In this document: positions 57,961-64,000 of the stretch, one piece after another
Layout of the letters: every line of letters starts with the position of its first letter
Position numbering within the stretch: the first letter of the stretch is position 1
Assembly: GCF_029784155.1 (NCBI RefSeq)
Contig: NC_073693.1
Span: 356,391,825 to 356,455,824 of the forward strand
Direction: 5' to 3'
DNA length: 64,000 nt
Source: Uranotaenia lowii
Taxonomy: Eukaryota > Arthropoda > Insecta > Diptera > Culicidae
Made by a program: the position numbers and the translations under genes
The notes under the pieces: model-generated
Database searches by the model: none
What the model saw: the letters and a program-made list of their open reading frames with translations, nothing else
What the model was told of the DNA's origin: nothing

Positions 57961-59813
57961 ACACATAAACGACACAATTATGACTCAAAATAAACCAATG
58001 CCTTAATTTTTCAACTCGTGAATGCATAGTGTTGTACTTAACCAATAGGTAGTTATTAAATTTCCAAATAGTAATGGCGTGTATATTTTTCACTTATATT
58101 TGATGATGAAAAGGAAATATATAGAATTATTTAAAGAGTGCTTGTGAACAAAGTCAGAGATAAAATCTTTATTTATAATCAAATTCTTCCACTTATCGAA
58201 ATAAAAGACTAGAAAAGTTTGTTTTTGATTGAAGTTCATAATTATAACTTTGAATATTTAAAATTCAACATGTCCAATTCAACATCACTGGGAAGTGGGT
58301 GATTACTTGAATGTTCAAATACGAATCTATTAAAATTAAAAATAAGGAATTCCAAGATTTGATGCTCATATTGAATGCACAATTTCAATAAATTAAGCTT
58401 GCTACTTTGAATCACTTTTTGATCATATTTAAGATTGATAACATGATAAAAAATAAGGAATTCCAAGATTTGATGCTCATATTGAATGCACAATTCCAAG
58501 ATTTGATGCTCATATTGAATGCACAATTTCAATAAATTAAGCTTGCTACTTTGAATCACTTTTTGATCATATTTAAGATTGATAACATGATAATTTGATA
58601 ATATTTGAAATTTGATAATTTGAAAATTCAAAAAAAAAATGATTCAAATAATAAAAAAAGAGAAAAGTTTAAAAATGTTCGAGCACAGTTAAAGGCTTCC
58701 TAGAAGTTAATGTTTTCAGAACACAAAAATACGGAATTGAAAAACAAAAACAAGCTTATTACAAATATTTTAAATAAATATATTAGTTTGACTTTAACAT
58801 TCTGTAAATTTACTTGGAAATTGAGAAAACTAGACTACAAAATTTAATCCATTTAAAAAAAAAAAAAAATATGAAACCAATTTTCGGCCTTACCAGTCAA
58901 AGTTATGTAAGAACGTTTCAAGATTATGAAAATCAAAATTTGTTCCATAAGAAACCTATTAATGACATGTGTTAGAAATGGTTCGAATCAAATTCGACTC
59001 GCTTTTTTCAATATCCATCCATTTCTTCTAACTTTCAATCCGCCTATAATTTTTTTAATTTTGAAATGTTCTTACTTAAAGAACATAACTTTCACCGGTG
59101 AGGTCTATAAATAAACTAATCATAAATTAAAATATAATCTGAATGAGAAAGATAGGTCATTTTTGAAAGTTATTGCACAATAAAAATATCTCACTATGCA
59201 AAAACTTTTTATAGAATTTAATCGATAATTCAAGAGACAGGGTTTTGTTGCCTCTGTTTTAATGATTCATTTGTTCTGAACTCGAAATTTTTTTAACATA
59301 TTTTGTCTACAACCTCTCGTTTTGGTGATATGGTGTTTATTGGCTAGAAAATGAGTTAGTTTTGAGTGAAATCAATCGTTATCAATGATGAATCAACAAA
59401 TCTACATAAAAGAATAAGTCTGATTCTGAATTCGTTTATTTTTTCTTGAACTAAAAATTTTACTTCGAAAAAATATCCATTAGGTTGTCCCAAAATTGCA
59501 TAATGTCCAGAAAAATGGGGGCTCAACCTTCAAACGTTAGATAAGGGCCTGGAGAAAAAAAAAATTGTTTGGGGTCAAATGCGATTTTTGAAAAGACTCC
59601 ACGTTTTAAAGATTAAATTAAAAAAAATCTGAGTCTTAAAATTATCACAAAATAATTTTTTTTCATATTTTTTAAATTTTGTTTGACTTAAAGACTACTC
59701 ATATTTATTCAATTCGATTCAATGAATACCAAAACACTCAAGTGTGAAAGGGATTCCGAGATTTTGTGTTCTAAAGAAGCGTAAAAACTGATTTTTCATA
59801 TTTTTTTTATTTT
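57961..59813. other. Non-coding sequence with a nested tandem duplication
   Basis: At 58341-58590 a segment starting AATAAGGAATTCCAAG recurs at 58452 (111-bp offset). Within the second copy a 33-bp piece (CCAAGATTTGATGCTCATAT...) is itself duplicated. No gene seen elsewhere. Confidence 0.75.
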
Positions 59814-60101
59814 ACCAATTTATTGCTCACTTATGTTGATTTTATTAAAATTTCAATCATGACTTACATTGCACCTGGAAACTGCAAAACGATTGGACTT
59901 AAAACGAAAAAGTTATGGCGGTGCAAATATTGTATGTTGGCCGAAAATTGTCGTTCAGTATGACAATATGTTGCGAAAATATAATCTTTGAACCGCGATA
60001 ACTGTTTTGTTTTTAAGTCCAATCGTGTTGTAGTCTTAAGGTGAAATGTTAGCCTTGACTGAAATTTTAATAAAATCAACATAAATAAGCAATCGATTGG
60101 T
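59814..60101. mobile_element. Fold-back element, ~100-bp inverted arms
   Basis: The left arm (from ACCAATTTATTGCT, including TATGTTGATTTTATTAAAAT and CGATTGGACTTAAAAC) is mirrored by the right arm ending AGCAATCGATTGGT. The central ~90 bp is unpaired. Non-coding. Confidence 0.75.
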
Positions 60102-61924
60102 GAAGAAAAAAATTTCATGACAAAATTTATTATTTTTAATGAAAAAAGAGCCTTTGTTCTCGAGTGATGAACGATTGAGAGAGGCGTCCAATTGGAGTAT
60201 CAAAATGTTTTTTACAATTCAAAGAAGTAAAACAATTACGGTCAAGTGCAGACCTCACTTCATGTTCGAGATTGTACTCAACAAAGGAATTAAATTATCG
60301 ATTGCTTAATTAAAGTGGGTACCTACTTATGCATCCAATAGAGGAAAACGGGAAGCAAAATTTGCAAAAGAAACTACATACGAGTAGATACATAAGTAGT
60401 GCACTGCACACGGCTGGAAGTTTACCTTGATTGAAACATGCCCACCGACTAAAGACTTAAATCCGTCCGGCAGGGAAAAGATGAATGAAGCACAGGAGGA
60501 AGTTGATGGGACAAGAAGCAACCAGACCCGGGTGATAACAAAGTTTACATCCAGCAAGAAAAAAAACGAAGGGTTGTTCTTCATCAGCTGCTTCCTTCAA
60601 TCAGTGCACTTGGCTACTGTTGAATGATGATGAAGCCGATGATGATGATGATGATGATGATGGACCGATTTAGGCATGTCTTTCTGCACTATATGTTTAG
60701 ACGAGACGACAAATTGCATATGATGAACTACCTTCAACTTGAAGGCTTGAGCATGTAATGAAGTGTTCTCGAGCCTGAGACTGGTTTCCGCTTGTCCTTG
60801 AAGCCGGTCGTGACTAGAATTGGGTCTGATGGTTGATTTCCATCCTCCAATTCAGAATAATGCATCTGGTTTGACAGATTTGGATCGAAAAAAAAACTCA
60901 ATTGACAGATCAGCATCCCAATATCGAACTGACTTTGTATTATTATCATCTCTATCATTCGGATTTTTTGAAGTGACGTTTGCCAGCTCCTTTAATTATG
61001 TGGTGACTAGAAAAATATCACAAACAACCTTAACCTGCACTTGTATGACTTTTAGAGCTGATAGCCAATCAAATCAGTGCTCTAGTTTCGAGTGTCATGA
61101 TTTGCTGCAGGGCAGTTTTCTGGAGTAAGTGACATCTCAATGGAATCGCACCCTAAAATTGAGGTACTTGAACGGATTCAAAGCTACTTTGAGTCAACTA
61201 ACGGAAAAGCCAGAATCAAAACTGCAGTGCCTCCTGAAGGTTGACTTTCAAACTAAACCAGAGAAGCACTTTTCAAAGGTACTAAAGGTGACTCGACATA
61301 GATTTTTCAAAAAAAAAAAAAAATTGTAAAATCCCTCTCTTACCTGACAGATTTCAAGCTTTTGTCGTGTCGGTCGGGTGCTGTCGTCTGGCTGCTTTCC
61401 CTCTCTCGTTTTTCACATTCACCGGTGGAAAAACTGGCCAAAAAGATGCCATCAAACGACGTCGACGATGAGGACGACAAGGACGATGGACGACGCCCGG
61501 TGTGTGACAGCCGAGTGACGTGTAGCAATATAATAATCATCATAATCGAGTTTGTACCCCGTGGCTGTGCAGCTTCACATTCACCCATTCTGCTTTGCAT
61601 TCTCTGCTCGGTTCCATTTTTCCCAGCACACAATCGTCTCTTATCTCTTGAAGTGTTTGGGAAAATGAAAAACGCTACCCGGCATCCAGGGTTAGTTTTG
61701 TCCTTTGTCCCGAGCAGACTTTCCGGCGATCTTTCGAATAATAGTTGGGACACGTTGATGAAAGTGCACTCGAGTGAGAAAGTTGAATCGAGGGGTAAAG
61801 ATCCGAAATAGCTTCCCAAAACCGAAACATCCAATCCATTAAATTGAATCTCGAATCAAGAATTCTGAACATCAAAAGAGAGATTTACAAACTCTTTCAA
61901 CTTAAAAAACAGTTCAAAAAAACT
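60102..61924. other. Non-coding sequence, less AT-rich, with a (GAT)n microsatellite
   Basis: A GAT repeat lies at about 60637-60661. Long opposed frames at 61340-61834 have no recognisable domain. No gene called. Confidence 0.45.
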
Positions 61925-64000
61925 GCCAAAATTGTCAAAATTATCAAAATTGTCAAAATTGTCAAAATTGTCAAGATTGTCAAAATTGTCAAAATTGTCA
62001 AAATTGTCAAAATTGTCAAAATTGTCAAAAGTGTCAAAATTGTCCAAATTGTCAAAATTGTCAAAATTGGCAAAATTGTCAAAATTGTCAAAACTGTAAA
62101 AATTGTCAAAATTGTCAAAATTGTCAAAATTGTCAAAATTGTCAAAATTGTCAAAACTGTAAAAATTGTCAAAATTGTCAAAATTGTCAAAATTGTCAAA
62201 ATTGTCAAAATTGTCAAAATTGTCAAAATTGTCAAAATTGTCAAAATTGTCAAAATTGTCAAAATTGTCAAAATTGTCAAAATTGTCAAAATTGTCAAAA
62301 TTGTCAAAATTGTCAAAATTGTCAAAATTGTCAAAATTGTCAAAATTGTCAAAATTGTCAAAATTGTCAGAATTGTCAAAATTGTCAAAATTGTCAAAAT
62401 TGTCAAAATTGTCAAAATTTTCAAAATTGTCGAAATTGTCGAAATTGTCAAAATTGTCAAAATTGTCAAAATTGTCAAAATTGTCAAAATTGTCAAAATT
62501 GTCAAAATTGTCAAAATTGTCAAAATTGTCAAAATTGTCAAAATTGTCAAAATTGTCAAAATTGTCAAAATTGTCAAAATTGTCAAAATTGTCAAAATTG
62601 TCAAAATTGTCAAAATTGTCAAAATTGTCAAAATTGTCAAAATTGTCAAAATTGTCAAAATTGTCAAAATTGTCAAAATTGTCAAAATTGTCAAAATTGT
62701 CAAAATTGTCAAAATTGTCAAAATTGTCAAAATTGTCAATATTGTCAATATTGTCAAAATTGTCAAAATTGTCAAAATTGTCAAAATTGTCAAAATTGTC
62801 AAAATTGTCAATATTGTCAAAATTGTCAAAATTGTCAAAATTGTCAAAATTGTCAAAATTGTCAAAATTGTCAAAATTGTCAAAATTGTCAAAATTGTCA
62901 AAATTGTCAAAATTGTCAAAATTGTCAAAATTGTCAAAATTGTCAAAATTGTCAAAATTGTCAAAATTGTCAAAATTGTCAAAATTGTCAAAATTGTCAA
63001 AATTGTCAAAATTGTCAAAATTGTCAAAATTGTCAAAATTGTCAAAATTGTCAAAATTGTCAAAATTGTCAAAATTGTCAAAATTGTCAAAATTGTCAAA
63101 ATTGTCAAAATTGTCAAAATTGTCAAAATTGTCAAAATTGTCAAAATTGTCAAAATTGTCAAAATTGTAAAAATTGTCAAAATTGTCAAAATTGACAAAA
63201 TTGACAAAATTGACAAAATTGACAAAATTGACAAAATTGACAAAATTGACAAAATTGACAAAATTGACAAAATTGACAAAAATTGAAAAAATTGACAAAA
63301 ATGACAAAAATGACAAAAATGACAAAAATGACAAAAATGACAAAAATGACAAAAATGACATAAATGACAAAAATGACAAAAATGACAAAAATGACAAAAA
63401 TGACAAAAATGACAAAAATGACAAAAATGACAAAAATGACAAAAATGACAAAAATGACAAAAATGACAAAAATGACAAAAATGACAAAAATGACAAAAAT
63501 GACAAAAATGACAAAAATGACAAAAATGACAAAAATGACAAAAATGACAAAAATGACAAAAATGACAAAAATGACAAAAATGACAAAAATGACAAAAATG
63601 ACAAAAATGACAAAAATGACAAAAATGACAAAAATGACAAAAATGACAAAAATGACAAAAATGACAAAAATGACAAAAATGACAAAAATGACAAAAATGA
63701 CAAAAATGACAAAAATGACAAAAATGACAAAAATGACAAAAATGACAAAAATGACAAAATGACAAAAATGACAAAAATGACAAAAATGACAAAAATGACA
63801 AAAATGACAAAAATGACAAAAATGGCAAAAATGACAAAAATGACAAAAATGACAAAAATGACAAAAATGACAAAAATGACAAAAATGACAAAAATGACAA
63901 AAATGACAAAAATGACAAAAATGACAAAAATGACAAAAATGACAAAAATGACAAAAATGACAAAAATGACAAAAATGACAAAAATGACAAAAATGACAAA
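61925..64000. repeat. 9-bp minisatellite array 6 (TTGTCAAAA, TTGACAAAA, TGACAAAAA), runs off the window
   Basis: About 140 units of TTGTCAAAA (61925-63190), then about 11 units of TTGACAAAA (63190-63285), a short irregular bridge, then about 78 units of TGACAAAAA from 63297 to the end. The right boundary is outside the window. Confidence 0.98.

Noticed and set aside
61340..61834. 164-residue minus and 149-residue plus frames
   Set aside because: Opposed overlapping frames in slightly GC-richer DNA, with no recognisable domain or signal peptide and no supported start.
61897..63999. 700- and 633-residue minus-strand frames and the 480-residue plus-strand frame
   Set aside because: Same reason: translation of array 6, with no promoter, codon bias or domain.

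Overview
The window looks like intergenic and intronic DNA from an insect nuclear genome, most likely a fly and plausibly a mosquito. It is AT-rich. Its few genes are small secreted insect-type proteins: an odorant-binding-like protein, a proline-rich protein sharing a motif with it, and a CBM14/peritrophin-A mucin. The rest is dominated by eukaryotic mobile elements (jockey/CR1-like non-LTR, Tc1/mariner, Helitron, tRNA-derived SINEs, several MITE families). The species call is inference. There is a 500-base N gap at 55249-55748.

Layout. 1-7735 is non-coding and carries three 9-bp minisatellite arrays. Two of these lie in a recent 1.7-kb tandem duplication (4311-6054 and 6055-7735). An OBP-like gene starts 128 bp after the duplication (7863-8429, +). 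8430-18744 holds a MITE with CCGGG-rich interior, a short-TIR MITE, a non-autonomous Helitron with internal ~143-bp repeats, and a dead non-LTR element. Two minus-strand secreted-protein genes follow (18745-19539 and 19803-20120). 20782-23928 is a truncated MITE running directly into a 2.8-kb array of TTTTTGTCA. 24060-26515 is a diverged ~80-bp satellite. 28530-35660 contains a MITE, a fold-back Tc1/mariner derivative with 204-bp arms, a decayed mariner fragment carrying another MITE, and a second dead non-LTR element. At 38508-39646 there is a probable promoter, a long 5' UTR and a first coding exon encoding a signal peptide; no downstream exon was recognised. The following sequence to the window end is MITEs, SINEs, fold-backs, the gap, and two more 9-bp arrays (56089-57960 and 61925-64000).

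The most unusual feature is the family of 9-bp arrays. Six arrays occupy about 10 kb. All are built on one framework: a hexamer related to TTGTCA (or its complement) followed by AAA or TTT. They differ in hexamer, drift to 10- and 11-bp periods in places, and show block-wise replacement of one variant by another. The tandem duplication gives an internal clock: its unique flanks differ at about four positions with no indels, while the arrays inside differ by -3, 0, +13, -1 and -16 whole units.

I see no operon-like or multi-gene system. The genes are small, apparently independent, and secreted. The possible undescribed biology lies in the minisatellite family, the fold-back transposon and the OBP-motif proline-rich protein.
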